NCBI GenBank assembly: GCA_963974485.1
Contig: CAXBBS010000006.1
Location: 1 to 64,000, forward strand
Reading direction: 5' to 3'
Length of the DNA stretch: 64,000 nucleotides
Origin: JAALKW01 sp963974485
GTDB taxonomy: Bacteria > Pseudomonadota > Gammaproteobacteria > Legionellales > Legionellaceae
The translations under genes and the position numbers were made by a program. Within the stretch, counting starts at the first letter, position 1, and the number at the start of each line of letters is the position of its first letter. This document shows positions 8,419-17,826 of the stretch, piece after piece. Below the pieces are notes generated by a model that ran no database searches, had not been told where the DNA came from, and saw only the letters and a program-made list of their open reading frames with translations.

Positions 8419-9167
8419 GCTTGCTCCATTTTTTCGAGCCAGCTATAGCCTTTATCTTCTAACACTAACGCAAGCGACTTATCACCTGATTTAATAATTT
8501 TTCCATCGGCAAGCACATGAATATAATCAGGCTCAACATAGTTCAGTAAACGCTGATAATGCGTGACCATAATAATACCGCGCTCCGGTGAACGCATAGC
8601 ATTAATCCCGCCCGCAATCACACCCAAGGCATCAATATCTAAGCCCGAATCGGTTTCATCTAAGATCGCAAGTTTTGGCTCGAGTGCAAACAATTGCAAG
8701 ATCTCATTCCGTTTTTTCTCGCCGCCAGAAAAGCCTTCGTTGACGTTGCGGTATAAAAAGCTTTCGTCAATTTCAAGCTGCTTGCATTTTTCACGGATAA
8801 AGCCTAAAAAGTCCATGGCATCCATCGGTGTTTTGCCTTGAGCTTTACGAATCGAATTAACCGAAGCTTTTAAGAAGCTTACGTTGGCAACACCGGGTAT
8901 TTCAACCGGGTACTGAAACGACAAAAACACACCCGCTTGCGCACGTTCAGCCGGTGATAACGGCGTGATGTCTTCACCCAAATAGGTGATGCTTCCGCCG
9001 GTAACTTCATAAGCCGGATGACCCGCAAGGATTTTAGATAACGTACTTTTACCCGAGCCGTTAGGCCCCATGATGGCATGTATTTCACCGGGCTTAATCT
9101 CTAAATCAATCCCTTTTAAAACCGATGTACCGTTGATTGATGCCTGTAAATTTTTAATTAATAACAT
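8415..9167 (-). CDS. sufC: Fe-S cluster assembly ATPase SufC
   Basis: A 250-residue cytosolic ABC-type ATPase. Walker A GPNGSGKS is at 34-41, the signature FSGGE at 146-150 and Walker B LAILDETD at 166-173. The Q-loop is FLSFQYPVEIPG. SufC drives conformational change of the SufB-SufD scaffold. It starts one nucleotide after the sufB stop and overlaps sufD. Confidence 0.96.
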   Translation of the reverse strand: MLLIKNLQASINGTSVLKGIDLEIKPGEIHAIMGPNGSGKSTLSKILAGHPAYEVTGGSITYLGEDITPLSPAERAQAGVFLSFQYPVEIPGVANVSFLKASVNSIRKAQGKTPMDAMDFLGFIREKCKQLEIDESFLYRNVNEGFSGGEKKRNEILQLFALEPKLAILDETDSGLDIDALGVIAGGINAMRSPERGIIMVTHYQRLLNYVEPDYIHVLADGKIIKSGDKSLALVLEDKGYSWLEKMEQA

Positions 9168-9168
9168 A

Positions 9169-10617
9169 TTATCCTACTGCCCCCTCTAAACTAATACCGA
9201 GTAATTTCGTTGCTTCAACCGCAAACTCCATCGGCAATTCTTTAAGTACCTGTTTACAAAATCCGCTGACAATCATAGATACAGCTTCCTCAGGATCAAT
9301 CCCGCGCTGCTCACAATAAAACAATTGATCTTCACTGATTTTCGACGTCGTTGCTTCATGTTCTATTTGGCTTTGTGCTTGCTTAGATTCTATATACGGA
9401 AACGTATGTGCAGAACAATCACTGCCCATCAACATCGAATCGCACTGCGTGTAATTACGTGCACCCACAGCCATCGGCGTGATACGAACCAAACCACGAT
9501 ACGCATTATGCGAACGTCCAGCACTGATCCCTTTGGAGATAATCGTTGAGCGTGTGTTCTTGCCCAAATGAATCATTTTACTGCCGGTATCCGCTTGCTG
9601 GTGATTATTCGTGACCGCTACAGAATAAAACTCACCGACCGAATCATCCCCTTTGAGAATCACACTCGGGTATTTCCAGGTGATTGCAGATCCGGTTTCA
9701 ACTTGTGTCCACGAAATTTTAGAGCGCTTACCACGGCATGCGCCTCGCTTGGTAACAAAATTATAAATGCCGCCTTTGCCGTCTTTATCTCCTGGGTACC
9801 AATTTTGAACGGTTGAATATTTTATTGTCGCGTTATCCAATGCAACCAACTCGACCACCGCGGCATGCAATTGATTTTCATCACGCTGAGGTGCGGTACA
9901 GCCTTCTAAATAAGATACATAGCTATCATCGTCAGCAACAATTAACGTCCGTTCGAACTGCCCTGTGGAGGCCGCGTTAATTCGAAAGTACGTCGACAAC
10001 TCCATCGGGCAACGCACGCCTTTAGGAATATAAACAAACGAACCATCGGTAAAGACAGCTGAGTTCAACGCAGCATAAAAATTATCACGATACGGTACGA
10101 CAGAGCCTAAATATTGCTTAATCAGCTCAGGATGGTCGTGTACAGCTTCTGAAAACGAACAAAAAATCACGCCTTTTTCAGCAAGCTTTGCTTTAAACGT
10201 GGTAGCAACCGAAACACTATCAAACACGGCATCAACCGCAACGCCCGCGAGCATTTCTTGCTCACGCAGTGGGATACCTAATTTTTCATACGTTTTTAAT
10301 AATTCCGGATCAACTTCGTCTAAGCTTTTAGGTCTATCTGCCATGCTTTTGGGCGCGGAATAATACGAGATATCCTGAAAATCTATTTTCGGATAATGCA
10401 CGCTCGACCATTCGGGTGTTGGCATCGTTTTCCAGTACTCAAACGCTTTGAGACGCCACTCCAATAAAAATTCAGGTTCGTTTTTCATCGCAGATATACG
10501 ACGAATCACATCTTCATCAAGCCCTGGATCAAACGTTTCTGATTCAACGTCCGTAAAAAACCCGTGCTGATAATCACCATCTAACAACGCACTGAGCGGT
10601 TCATGCTCTTTTGACAC
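9169..10617 (-). CDS. sufB: Fe-S cluster assembly scaffold SufB
   Basis: A 482-residue SufB with the strongly conserved blocks RGIDPEEAVSMIVSGFC, SKGISAGRSHNAYRG and MGSDCSAHTFPYIESK. It is the main scaffold on which clusters are built. The start codon is GTG at 10617, 17 nt inside the upstream regulator gene. A GGGAG ribosome site lies six nucleotides before it, so translation is probably coupled to the regulator. Confidence 0.96.
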   Translation of the reverse strand: MSKEHEPLSALLDGDYQHGFFTDVESETFDPGLDEDVIRRISAMKNEPEFLLEWRLKAFEYWKTMPTPEWSSVHYPKIDFQDISYYSAPKSMADRPKSLDEVDPELLKTYEKLGIPLREQEMLAGVAVDAVFDSVSVATTFKAKLAEKGVIFCSFSEAVHDHPELIKQYLGSVVPYRDNFYAALNSAVFTDGSFVYIPKGVRCPMELSTYFRINAASTGQFERTLIVADDDSYVSYLEGCTAPQRDENQLHAAVVELVALDNATIKYSTVQNWYPGDKDGKGGIYNFVTKRGACRGKRSKISWTQVETGSAITWKYPSVILKGDDSVGEFYSVAVTNNHQQADTGSKMIHLGKNTRSTIISKGISAGRSHNAYRGLVRITPMAVGARNYTQCDSMLMGSDCSAHTFPYIESKQAQSQIEHEATTSKISEDQLFYCEQRGIDPEEAVSMIVSGFCKQVLKELPMEFAVEATKLLGISLEGAVG

Positions 10618-11068
10618 GATTAACTCCCATCACAACCTGTTTCATATATTCAAGATCACTCGCAGGAATAACCGGCTTTGCCAACGCATCTAAGCTCACA
10701 CTCTCGAGTGCGGCTTCAATCGATTGACTGATTAATCGCCAATTATCCTGCACATGGCACACATGATGAAGTGCACAGGCATCGGGTTCTGAATTGCATG
10801 CTGTCAGACCCCGGGTTTCATCAAATGCATATAAAATTTGGCCTACTGAAATCTCAGCTGCCGGACGTTTTAAACGATAGCCCCCGGCGGTTCCGCGCGT
10901 CGAAACAAGCAAGCCCGCGACGGTGAGTCGCTTCAATAACTTACTGACGGTTGGCAAGCTCACGTGCGTATGCTGGGCAATATCACGCGCACTGGACAAA
11001 CCTGTGCATCCGGCTAAAAACACCATGACCACCGTTCCATAATCCGCTAATTTACTGATACGCAGCAT
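10601..11068 (-). CDS. Rrf2-family SUF operon regulator
   Basis: A 155-residue Rrf2/IscR-type regulator. The winged helix covers about 1-65 (LADYGTVVMV, then THVSLPTVSKLLKRL). Three cysteines in CNSEPDACALHHVC form the expected Fe-S-binding cluster, as in IscR and SufR. It heads the suf run and probably represses its own operon through the 25-bp palindrome at 11116-11140. Cluster-dependent control is known for the family and inferred here. Confidence 0.92.
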   Translation of the reverse strand: MLRISKLADYGTVVMVFLAGCTGLSSARDIAQHTHVSLPTVSKLLKRLTVAGLLVSTRGTAGGYRLKRPAAEISVGQILYAFDETRGLTACNSEPDACALHHVCHVQDNWRLISQSIEAALESVSLDALAKPVIPASDLEYMKQVVMGVNRVKRA

Positions 11069-11112
11069 TTATTTATCCGTCACTTCTTGTAAGAGCTTGT
11101 TATAACTTATTT

Positions 11113-11140
11113 ATTATATAGGACTAGTTCAGTTCCATAT
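11113..11140 (-). promoter_or_regulatory. IscR type 1-like operator and -10 box of the suf operon
   Basis: A 25-bp imperfect palindrome at 11116-11140 has the IscR type 1 frame: ATA, GACT, a 4-nt W/R spacer with Y, AGT, and TAT at the right distances. By eye it agrees with about 17 of 25 positions of the published consensus. A minus-strand TATAAT (11113-11118) overlaps its edge, so a bound regulator would block the promoter of the Rrf2-suf run. Confidence 0.75.
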
Positions 11141-11148
11141 TGAAAACA

Positions 11149-11253
11149 ATGGCCCGTATCATACACGGACCTGAGTATTTTGTACAATCTAAAGACGGAA
11201 AATATAAAGTACAAAAACAGCTACCTTGTAATAAAATTCAGGTTACAGCATAA
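11149..11253 (+). CDS. possible 34-codon ORF upstream of the unknown paralogue
   Basis: ATG 11149 to TAA 11253 encodes MARIIHGPEYFVQSKDGK and a further 16 residues ending CNKIQVTA. No ribosome site is evident. The last 11 codons and the stop recur at 13994-14024 before the paralogous gene. The two differences there are one synonymous change and one Ile-to-Phe change, so a coding or leader-peptide role is possible. It could equally be the relic of a longer gene. Confidence 0.4.
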   Translation: MARIIHGPEYFVQSKDGKYKVQKQLPCNKIQVTA

Positions 11254-11258
11254 TTTTT
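11223..11258. repeat. 36-bp direct repeat, copy 1
   Basis: Matches 13994-14029 with two mismatches. Each copy sits 24-27 nt upstream of the likely start codon of one of two paralogous genes, and contains the CNK[IF]QVTA-stop reading frame. Confidence 0.88.
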
Positions 11259-11282
11259 AGAAGGGTATTTAGGGGAGTCACT

Positions 11283-12659
11283 ATGCGTGGTCACAATCAA
11301 GCGGTTAAATTTTCTGAAGACGAACCATTAAAATGCAGGCACGTAGACATCCCTTTTGGCCCAGGTCAGCAACTTAGCCTATCCATTGAAGCAACACTTG
11401 AAGAGTTAGATACGCTGTTTCATATCATCACCCAACTTAAACGCCTATCCATCCGATTAAGAGCTTTATCCACAAATACGATTGAACAATTGATAGAACA
11501 AACCCAACAACTGCTTACGCTTAACTGTATGGCACCTCACCAAGCATACATTCATACGAGCATACGTCATGCTTTTTTTCATGTCATTCATCTAAAACCA
11601 TCCCTTCCAAAGACGCAAGACATTGAAAGCCTGGATGTGAAGATTGCACTCATCAATCTTGAATTAAACCACATAGGCGCGATCAACACGTATTCGGAAT
11701 TTACACGTCCAAAACGGTGTAAACCTTATGCTCTTTACCTCATTCAGCTACCTCAAACATTACCTGAGTTTATACGTAGCATCGATATAACCCTGCCCGA
11801 ACGCTTATCTACATGGGAAGGGCATTTGAGTACGCTTCCAATCGACGCGTTACGCTCGTATCTTGCAAACGTCACCGCATCCGTCCAACAACTGACGGAT
11901 GAGCATGAAGTCAGTTCGATCCTAGGTAAACTCAATCAATTTGTGACTTATTTAAATAAAGGCGGTCATCGCATCCAACATGACATGTTCGCAGAGGTAG
12001 CGATTCATGGTAATCGCAGCCCCTTACGCAGCCCTCATGCAACCCATGAAAAAATCCTAAAGCATCAATTAAATAAACTTTTAGCTTCCGATAAAACCAC
12101 CTTCCATCATGATTTTCTCGCATTTCGTCAAGCACTATCCAAAGCGAACGGCACACCATATGTTCAGCTGAATAAACTGATGAGATCGTTACATTTTCAT
12201 GTGTTAGCAACATTGGATGAAAGCAGCTTACCTCGAACAGCACACACCAACATCGTAGAGCGCTATATGTATCGCTGCTTTAGCCGTACAAAAAATCCAT
12301 TACCCGAGCATCTGCAATCAGAACTTGACCATCTGTTATGGGTCTATAACGCACATAACGGCCCAGCTTCATTGCGTGATCGCTATAAACTTGAATTTTT
12401 AAATCGGTTGTCTCATACCATTCATCTGTACCCTGAAAAAACGTATGCTGAATGCTACCGCTCGACAATAGCCTCATCAAACATTGAAATTCAAATATTA
12501 ATGACTGAAAAATCATGCTCTTTCTTTGCGAAACACCGTTTTAAACATTTTATTACTGGGCTTCTCAGTGAAGAACCCGATTATGAACGACCTGCCCTCA
12601 GTCAAAACGCATATTTAAATAACCCATCATACGACGGCGCGAGCCGTTTTTTATGCTAA
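11283..12659 (+). CDS. hypothetical protein, paralogue of the gene at 14057
   Basis: A 458-residue protein with no recognised domain. It is largely helical and charged, with no signal peptide or membrane segment. GGGGAG lies 6 nt before ATG 11283. It is clearly paralogous to the gene at 14057-15151. Shared blocks include IPFG near residue 25, SPHAT, HDF-FR-LSKA, a HLQS-LD motif, AKHRFK-FIT, and an LNNPS-D-A-RF-C C-terminus. Residues about 145-240 have no counterpart in the shorter paralogue. Both end in a terminal cysteine. An effector role is a guess based on context. Confidence 0.75.
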   Translation: MRGHNQAVKFSEDEPLKCRHVDIPFGPGQQLSLSIEATLEELDTLFHIITQLKRLSIRLRALSTNTIEQLIEQTQQLLTLNCMAPHQAYIHTSIRHAFFHVIHLKPSLPKTQDIESLDVKIALINLELNHIGAINTYSEFTRPKRCKPYALYLIQLPQTLPEFIRSIDITLPERLSTWEGHLSTLPIDALRSYLANVTASVQQLTDEHEVSSILGKLNQFVTYLNKGGHRIQHDMFAEVAIHGNRSPLRSPHATHEKILKHQLNKLLASDKTTFHHDFLAFRQALSKANGTPYVQLNKLMRSLHFHVLATLDESSLPRTAHTNIVERYMYRCFSRTKNPLPEHLQSELDHLLWVYNAHNGPASLRDRYKLEFLNRLSHTIHLYPEKTYAECYRSTIASSNIEIQILMTEKSCSFFAKHRFKHFITGLLSEEPDYERPALSQNAYLNNPSYDGASRFLC

Positions 12660-12759
12660 ATCACACGCAGTATTTTACTATTTCACCGTGTTTTTATACC
12701 ATCACGTATAGCATCTAGATTGCATCAAACAGGGATAAGTTAGACCTCGGTGGCTTTAT

Positions 12760-13971
12760 ATGATACACTTGGGGCTGTGTAAAAACCTCCCCTTTGTAGA
12801 GAACAACATGAATATGCATCACATCATCCAATCATTCACGTTGTTTTCGCAGCATCCAGGTATATCAGAAATCATAAGCGATTTAAAAGCCTTAAACGCA
12901 AGCACTTCTAATTTTTTACACCAAATTGGCCTGTTTAAACGAACGACTCAAACCAACCACGTGGACTTATTAAGAAGCAAATTACTCATCGCGTTAAACA
13001 ACCCTCACAATACATCAGAAGTTCAATATGGCGTATATTTAACAGATGCGATTTACGATGCTCTCTTAGCGCTTGCTGAGCTCGCTCCTCTTAATACAGA
13101 AGACCCCGTAAGCATGCAGTGCATTCCCAAAAACAAAGCTGTTTTTATATCAACAGGGCATCAGTTTAATATCGATATCCTCATTGATTATCACAATGCT
13201 AGAACATCCAGACAAGAGCTCAGGGAAGAACGTGATAATTATAAGCGACTATTAAATCCGTTAACCAACGCACCTTTCTCTTACCAAGATTCTGCTCATA
13301 TTCAAAACGTTGCAAAACAACATAGACACGTTATTCAATGGCTTGTAAACGAGAATTCTCCTGAATTAAGCGTCCGATTTATGGCTGAACAAAAGAAAAA
13401 GCACCTCGATAATAATGCTATATCAATCGATGAGCTAGCCGAATCAATGAGTCTAGCTCATCATCGTGCATCCGAGGGAACACCCCCCATAGTCACTGAT
13501 TTTAGAGCTGAGATTATCCGATTACGTCGTGAACAGCTTCATGCTTTATTGAATAACATCCGACAATGCCGTGATGAAGCCTATAATACTCAAGCAGATC
13601 TAATAACTACCAAGACTGAAATACATGATGTATTCAAAGAAATTTTTTATAACGCGATACGCCACGTCGGAAAACTAGCTCTTTCGGGTTTATTTTTAGA
13701 TTGGTTAACCGCTATGTTTTTAACCCATCATACAACTCAAGCTTCAAGCGATATAGAACCTAATTTTGAACAAGACTATCTTTTCACGAAGCTTGGGGCA
13801 GTGCTCGGATTCGTGTTTGCATTACGTATTCAAGCACCCGCACTTGCACGAATCTACGCCTTAAAAAGAAACAATTCAAATCATCTGGCTGAGATAGATA
13901 ACCAGCTGGCTTCCTCGGACGATAATGAACATCGCGCATTAGAAGAATACAGCTATTACCACCATCCATAA
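12760..13971 (+). CDS. hypothetical protein with C-terminal hydrophobic segments
   Basis: A 403-residue unknown protein between two paralogues. ATG 12808 (MNMHHIIQS) is a reasonable alternative start. The middle has a basic/acidic helical stretch (REERDNYKRLLNPLTNAPFS); the NPLTNAPFS piece resembles the start of U-box-like motifs, but nothing follows to support that. Two hydrophobic segments (around LALSGLFLDWLTAMFL and GAVLGFVFALRI) lie near the C-terminus, which is acidic (SSDDNEHRALEEY). It may be a membrane-inserting effector. This is inferred only. Confidence 0.68.
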   Translation: MIHLGLCKNLPFVENNMNMHHIIQSFTLFSQHPGISEIISDLKALNASTSNFLHQIGLFKRTTQTNHVDLLRSKLLIALNNPHNTSEVQYGVYLTDAIYDALLALAELAPLNTEDPVSMQCIPKNKAVFISTGHQFNIDILIDYHNARTSRQELREERDNYKRLLNPLTNAPFSYQDSAHIQNVAKQHRHVIQWLVNENSPELSVRFMAEQKKKHLDNNAISIDELAESMSLAHHRASEGTPPIVTDFRAEIIRLRREQLHALLNNIRQCRDEAYNTQADLITTKTEIHDVFKEIFYNAIRHVGKLALSGLFLDWLTAMFLTHHTTQASSDIEPNFEQDYLFTKLGAVLGFVFALRIQAPALARIYALKRNNSNHLAEIDNQLASSDDNEHRALEEYSYYHHP

Positions 13972-13993
13972 GTACAAGGGAGAAAATGCGCCC

Positions 13994-14029
13994 ACCTTGC
14001 AATAAATTTCAGGTTACAGCATAATTTTT
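13994..14029. repeat. 36-bp direct repeat, copy 2
   Basis: Second copy of 11223-11258, 2771 bp downstream. A 12-codon frame from ATG 13986 (MRPPCNKFQVTA) ends with the repeated stop. Confidence 0.88.
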
Positions 14030-14056
14030 CGAATGCCACTTATAAAGAGAGCGATC

Positions 14057-15151
14057 ATGAGAAGTACATACAAGCCGACAATTGCTAAATCTGTGCTCAT
14101 TCCCTTTGGCAAAATGCCCCCAGTCAAGCTCAAGATTAGGGCAACACCAGAAGAGCAAAGAACCCTGGCTCAAATCATTCGGCAACTCGAAATTTTGGCC
14201 CCTCAACTAAATTTACACACACTACACAAACATACGATTCAGCAATTTGTAGAACAAATCAAACATTTGCTTGAACTCGACTGCATGCTCATTCACCAAG
14301 CGTCGCTCAGAAACAACACGCGTACTCTTTTCGTTCAACTCATTCATCAAATACCCGATGGCTCCATTCAAGCGCGTTATTGGAGGCACATGGATCACAA
14401 GAAGGCACGCGCATGCCTAGACATCAAAATCAAAACCATCAATGATGAACTAAGCAACATCGGTGCTATCTCATTGGATAGTAACAGCGCCCAGCGTAAT
14501 AACAGGCCATTAATCAGCCCGCATGCCACCTACAAAACAAACCTAAAAGATGAATTACACCAACTATTAACGATAAAGCTGTCGAGCTTTTCTCATGATT
14601 TCGCCGTATTTCGTGAACATCTTTCAAAAGCCAAAAACACAACTTACGTGCAATTTGATAGACTGATTGAATATCTAAATCATGACTTACAAGATATCTT
14701 AAAAAATAACTTCAACAATAATACATCGCCACAAACAAACACCCTACGCCACTACCTAGAACAATGCCAAACTCGCATCACGCAACCTTTACCCAATCAT
14801 CTGCAATCACAGCTTGATAGGCTGCTAGTATGCTATGACAACGAACACAATGTGGCATTATCTCGACGCATAAACCGTAAGTTTGAATTTTTAACGGCGT
14901 TATCTGACGCCATCCAAGATAATCCTGAAAAAAATTATGCTGAATGCTATCACTTAGTGGAAGCGTCATCCAGAGCCACCATTCAGGCCCTCGTGTCAGA
15001 AAAATCCCGAACACTGTTTGCGAAACATCGTTTTAAAAATTTTATTACCGAACTCTTAGCCGCAGATACGCATGATGAACTGCTATACACTCTCCCCAAC
15101 ACCGATTTAAATAACCCATCACACGACGACGCAGGCCGTTTCTCATGTTAA
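14057..15151 (+). CDS. hypothetical protein, shorter paralogue of the gene at 11283
   Basis: The start at ATG 14057 (MRSTYKP) is preferred over ATG 14033. AAAGAGAG precedes it, and it aligns with the first residues of the paralogue (MRGHNQ). This gives 364 residues. The protein is helical with no signal peptide or membrane span. It lacks about 95 residues present in the middle of the 11283 gene, joining GAIS directly to the SPHAT block. It ends DDAGRFSC. It lies 34 nt upstream of parE, on the same strand, but its function is unrelated as far as can be seen. Confidence 0.75.
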   Translation: MRSTYKPTIAKSVLIPFGKMPPVKLKIRATPEEQRTLAQIIRQLEILAPQLNLHTLHKHTIQQFVEQIKHLLELDCMLIHQASLRNNTRTLFVQLIHQIPDGSIQARYWRHMDHKKARACLDIKIKTINDELSNIGAISLDSNSAQRNNRPLISPHATYKTNLKDELHQLLTIKLSSFSHDFAVFREHLSKAKNTTYVQFDRLIEYLNHDLQDILKNNFNNNTSPQTNTLRHYLEQCQTRITQPLPNHLQSQLDRLLVCYDNEHNVALSRRINRKFEFLTALSDAIQDNPEKNYAECYHLVEASSRATIQALVSEKSRTLFAKHRFKNFITELLAADTHDELLYTLPNTDLNNPSHDDAGRFSC

Positions 15152-15185
15152 ACTAGATGCCATAGCCTAGAGGAAACCACTGATT

Positions 15186-17069
15186 ATGTCTGAACAATAC
15201 ACAGCTGAAGCCATCGAAGTATTAAGCGGACTTGACCCCGTGCGCCGCCGCCCGGGAATGTATACCGACACCACACGCCCCAATCATTTAGCCCAAGAAA
15301 TTATAGATAACAGTGTCGATGAAGTGCTTGCAGGCTTTGCTGATAAAGTCACCGTGACGTTACATGAAGATGGCTCGATCGAAGTCGAAGACAACGGTCG
15401 TGGTATGCCGGTCGATTTGCATCCCAAACTTAACGTCAGCGGTGTTGAAGTTATCATGACCAAATTGCATGCCGGCGGAAAATTCTCCAATAAAAACTAT
15501 ACGTTTGCTGGTGGCCTTCACGGCGTAGGTGTTTCGGTTGTTAATGCCTTGTCCCACCAACTCGATGTCAATATTAAACGTGACGGCGTTCATTATCATA
15601 TGCGTTTTGCCAACGGTCACAAAGCATCCGAGCTCGAAGAAATAGGCACCGCTAAAAAACGTGATACCGGTACAACGATTCGTTTTACACCTGACGAAAG
15701 TTATTTTGATACCACGCGTGTGGCCATCAAACCACTCAGTCATTTATTACGTGCAAAAGCGGTTTTATGTCCTGGATTATCGATTACGCTGATCAACCAT
15801 CTCAATAACGAAACCACCACCTGGTGTTTCGAGCATGGACTCCGTGATTATTTATCACAGACATTAAATAGTGAAGCGCATCTTCCTCGCGAGCCGTTCA
15901 CCGGTGAATTTAACTCAAAAGAAACCATCGTTGAATGGGCGCTGGTTTGGGAAGCCTCCCCCGTGACGCCCTTGACGGAAAGTTATGTCAATCTCATTCC
16001 AACCATTCAAGGTGGAACACACGTCAACGGCCTGCGTTCGGGTTTATTTGATGCGTTATCTGATTTTTGCACGCTACGTAATTTACTCCCTCGAGGCGTC
16101 AAACTCACGGCAGACGATCTCTGGGAACCGTGTCAATACGTTTTATCGCTTAAAATGCAAGAGGCCCAATTTGCAGGCCAAACCAAAGAACGTCTCACCT
16201 CACGTACGGTGGCATCACTCGTCAATAACGTCGTCAAAGACGCGTTTGCGCTATGGCTCAACCAACACCGTAGTACCGGGGAAGAAATTGCAGCACTCGC
16301 GATTGAGCGTGCACAAAAACGCCTACGTCAATCCAAACAAGTTACCCGAAAGCGCTTAACACAAGGCCCGGCTCTCCCAGGAAAGCTCGCCGACTGCTTG
16401 CAACAAGATCTAGCTCAAGCCGAATTATTTCTAGTTGAAGGAGATTCGGCTGGTGGCTCTGCAAAACAAGCGCGAAGCAAAGATTTTCAAGCGATCCTTC
16501 CACTCCGCGGTAAAATTTTAAATTCATGGGAAGTTGATTCATCCCAAGTACTTGCTTCACAAGAAATTCACGACATTGCCGTTGCCATGGGTATCGATCC
16601 CGGTTCTGATGATTTAAGTGGACTACGTTACGGTAAGATTTGTATTCTAGCCGATGCCGACTCCGACGGTGCTCACATCGCTACGCTCATTTGTGCGTTA
16701 TTTCTGAAGCATTTTAAGCCGTTAGTTAAAGCGGGTCATGTCTACGTTGCCATGCCTCCACTTTACCGTATTGATGCAGGTAATCTTGTGCATTACGCCT
16801 TAGATAACGACGAAAAAGACAGTATTATTAAAATACTTAACAAAAAAGGTCGAACCAAAATTAACGTGCAGCGCTTTAAAGGTCTGGGTGAGATGAACCC
16901 CATTCAACTACGTGAAACAACGATGGACCCCAATACCCGTCGTCTGGTACAACTAACGCTCGATAATGAACCCGATGCCATGGCCATTATGGACATGTTG
17001 CTCGCTAAAAAACGCGCATCCGATCGCAAGGCCTGGCTCGAAGACAAAGGGAATCTTGCTGTTATTTAA
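15186..17069 (+). CDS. parE: DNA topoisomerase IV subunit B
   Basis: A 627-residue GHKL ATPase/TOPRIM subunit. The length fits ParE rather than GyrB, which is about 800 residues. ATP-binding motifs include IIDNSVDEVLAG, EVEDNGRGMPV and GGLHGVGVSVVNALS. TOPRIM motifs are LVEGDSAGGSAKQ and LADADSDGAHI. PLRGKILNSWEVD is also typical. ParE works with ParC, not in this window, to decatenate chromosomes. GAGGAA precedes ATG 15186. Confidence 0.95.
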   Translation: MSEQYTAEAIEVLSGLDPVRRRPGMYTDTTRPNHLAQEIIDNSVDEVLAGFADKVTVTLHEDGSIEVEDNGRGMPVDLHPKLNVSGVEVIMTKLHAGGKFSNKNYTFAGGLHGVGVSVVNALSHQLDVNIKRDGVHYHMRFANGHKASELEEIGTAKKRDTGTTIRFTPDESYFDTTRVAIKPLSHLLRAKAVLCPGLSITLINHLNNETTTWCFEHGLRDYLSQTLNSEAHLPREPFTGEFNSKETIVEWALVWEASPVTPLTESYVNLIPTIQGGTHVNGLRSGLFDALSDFCTLRNLLPRGVKLTADDLWEPCQYVLSLKMQEAQFAGQTKERLTSRTVASLVNNVVKDAFALWLNQHRSTGEEIAALAIERAQKRLRQSKQVTRKRLTQGPALPGKLADCLQQDLAQAELFLVEGDSAGGSAKQARSKDFQAILPLRGKILNSWEVDSSQVLASQEIHDIAVAMGIDPGSDDLSGLRYGKICILADADSDGAHIATLICALFLKHFKPLVKAGHVYVAMPPLYRIDAGNLVHYALDNDEKDSIIKILNKKGRTKINVQRFKGLGEMNPIQLRETTMDPNTRRLVQLTLDNEPDAMAIMDMLLAKKRASDRKAWLEDKGNLAVI

Positions 17070-17077
17070 ACCCTCAT

Positions 17078-17093
17078 CCGCCCTCGCGGGCGG
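17078..17093. repeat. short GC-rich hairpin after parE
   Basis: CCGCCC-TCGC-GGGCGG is a 6-bp stem with a 4-nt loop. The setting, ending in GGGAGAAGG, resembles a dispersed intergenic repeat rather than a terminator, since no T-run follows. Confidence 0.5.
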
Positions 17094-17119
17094 GAGAAGG
17101 AAAATCAAGGACCACTTAG

Positions 17120-17815
17120 ATGCTATCGATCATAGTTTCTATATTTAACGAAGAGAAAAATCCATATTTACAGCAAATTTTAACGCAAGTTGAAAACGAA
17201 CCAGGTTTTGAATTAATTTGTGTGGACGGTGGCTCCACCGACAACACTCAAGCGCTTGTGCGCAAGCACAATGCTGCATTACATATTTTAGAGCATTCAA
17301 CCCGTGCGGCACGTTTAAATTTCGGCATACAGCACGCAACCCATTCTCATGTTTTACTGTATCATCCGCGATCGCTACTTTCACCTGAGGCCTTCGAATT
17401 TTTAAAAAACCAACCCGTCTTACCCGATTGGGCAGCGTTCACCCATGAATTTGATTATGCACACTTTTTTTTGAAATATATTTCTTGGTATTCAAATCAC
17501 GTGCGTGTTCTCAAAAAAAATATTGTGTATTTGGATCATTGCATGGTGATTAACAAAGCATATTTAAATGCAGAGCCTATGCCTGATATAGCTATTTTTG
17601 AAGACACAGCACTTTCGCATTTATTACAAGCGCACTGTACGCCTCGATTACTACCCCATATTGCAACCACATCAGCGATTCGATTCTTAGATAGGGGTAT
17701 TTTTAAGCAATTTTTTCTAAACCAGCTGATCAAAGGCTTATATCGCTTGGGACGTGATCCCCAAAAAATTAATAAACTTTATGAGCAGCATCTTAATTTA
17801 AACCAACATAATTAG
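17120..17815 (+). CDS. family 2 glycosyltransferase
   Basis: A 231-residue GT-A fold glycosyltransferase. The start reads MLSIIVSIFNEEKNPYL, followed by the nucleotide-sugar site ICVDGGSTDNTQ (about 34-45). RAARLNFGIQHA (about 61-72) places it among small bacterial GT2 enzymes of the TIGR04283 kind. The acceptor is unknown. AAGGACC precedes the start. It is 11 nt upstream of hslO and may share its transcript. Confidence 0.8.
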   Translation: MLSIIVSIFNEEKNPYLQQILTQVENEPGFELICVDGGSTDNTQALVRKHNAALHILEHSTRAARLNFGIQHATHSHVLLYHPRSLLSPEAFEFLKNQPVLPDWAAFTHEFDYAHFFLKYISWYSNHVRVLKKNIVYLDHCMVINKAYLNAEPMPDIAIFEDTALSHLLQAHCTPRLLPHIATTSAIRFLDRGIFKQFFLNQLIKGLYRLGRDPQKINKLYEQHLNLNQHN

Positions 17816-17826
17816 GCGTAGAACCC

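Noticed and set aside
12760..13971. U-box ubiquitin ligase from the NPLTNAPFS piece
   Set aside because: Only a few residues match and no further U-box pattern follows.
15186..17069. gyrB
   Set aside because: The length of 627 residues and absence of the GyrB C-terminal insert fit parE.
17078..17093. Rho-independent terminator after parE
   Set aside because: The hairpin lacks a T-run on either strand.
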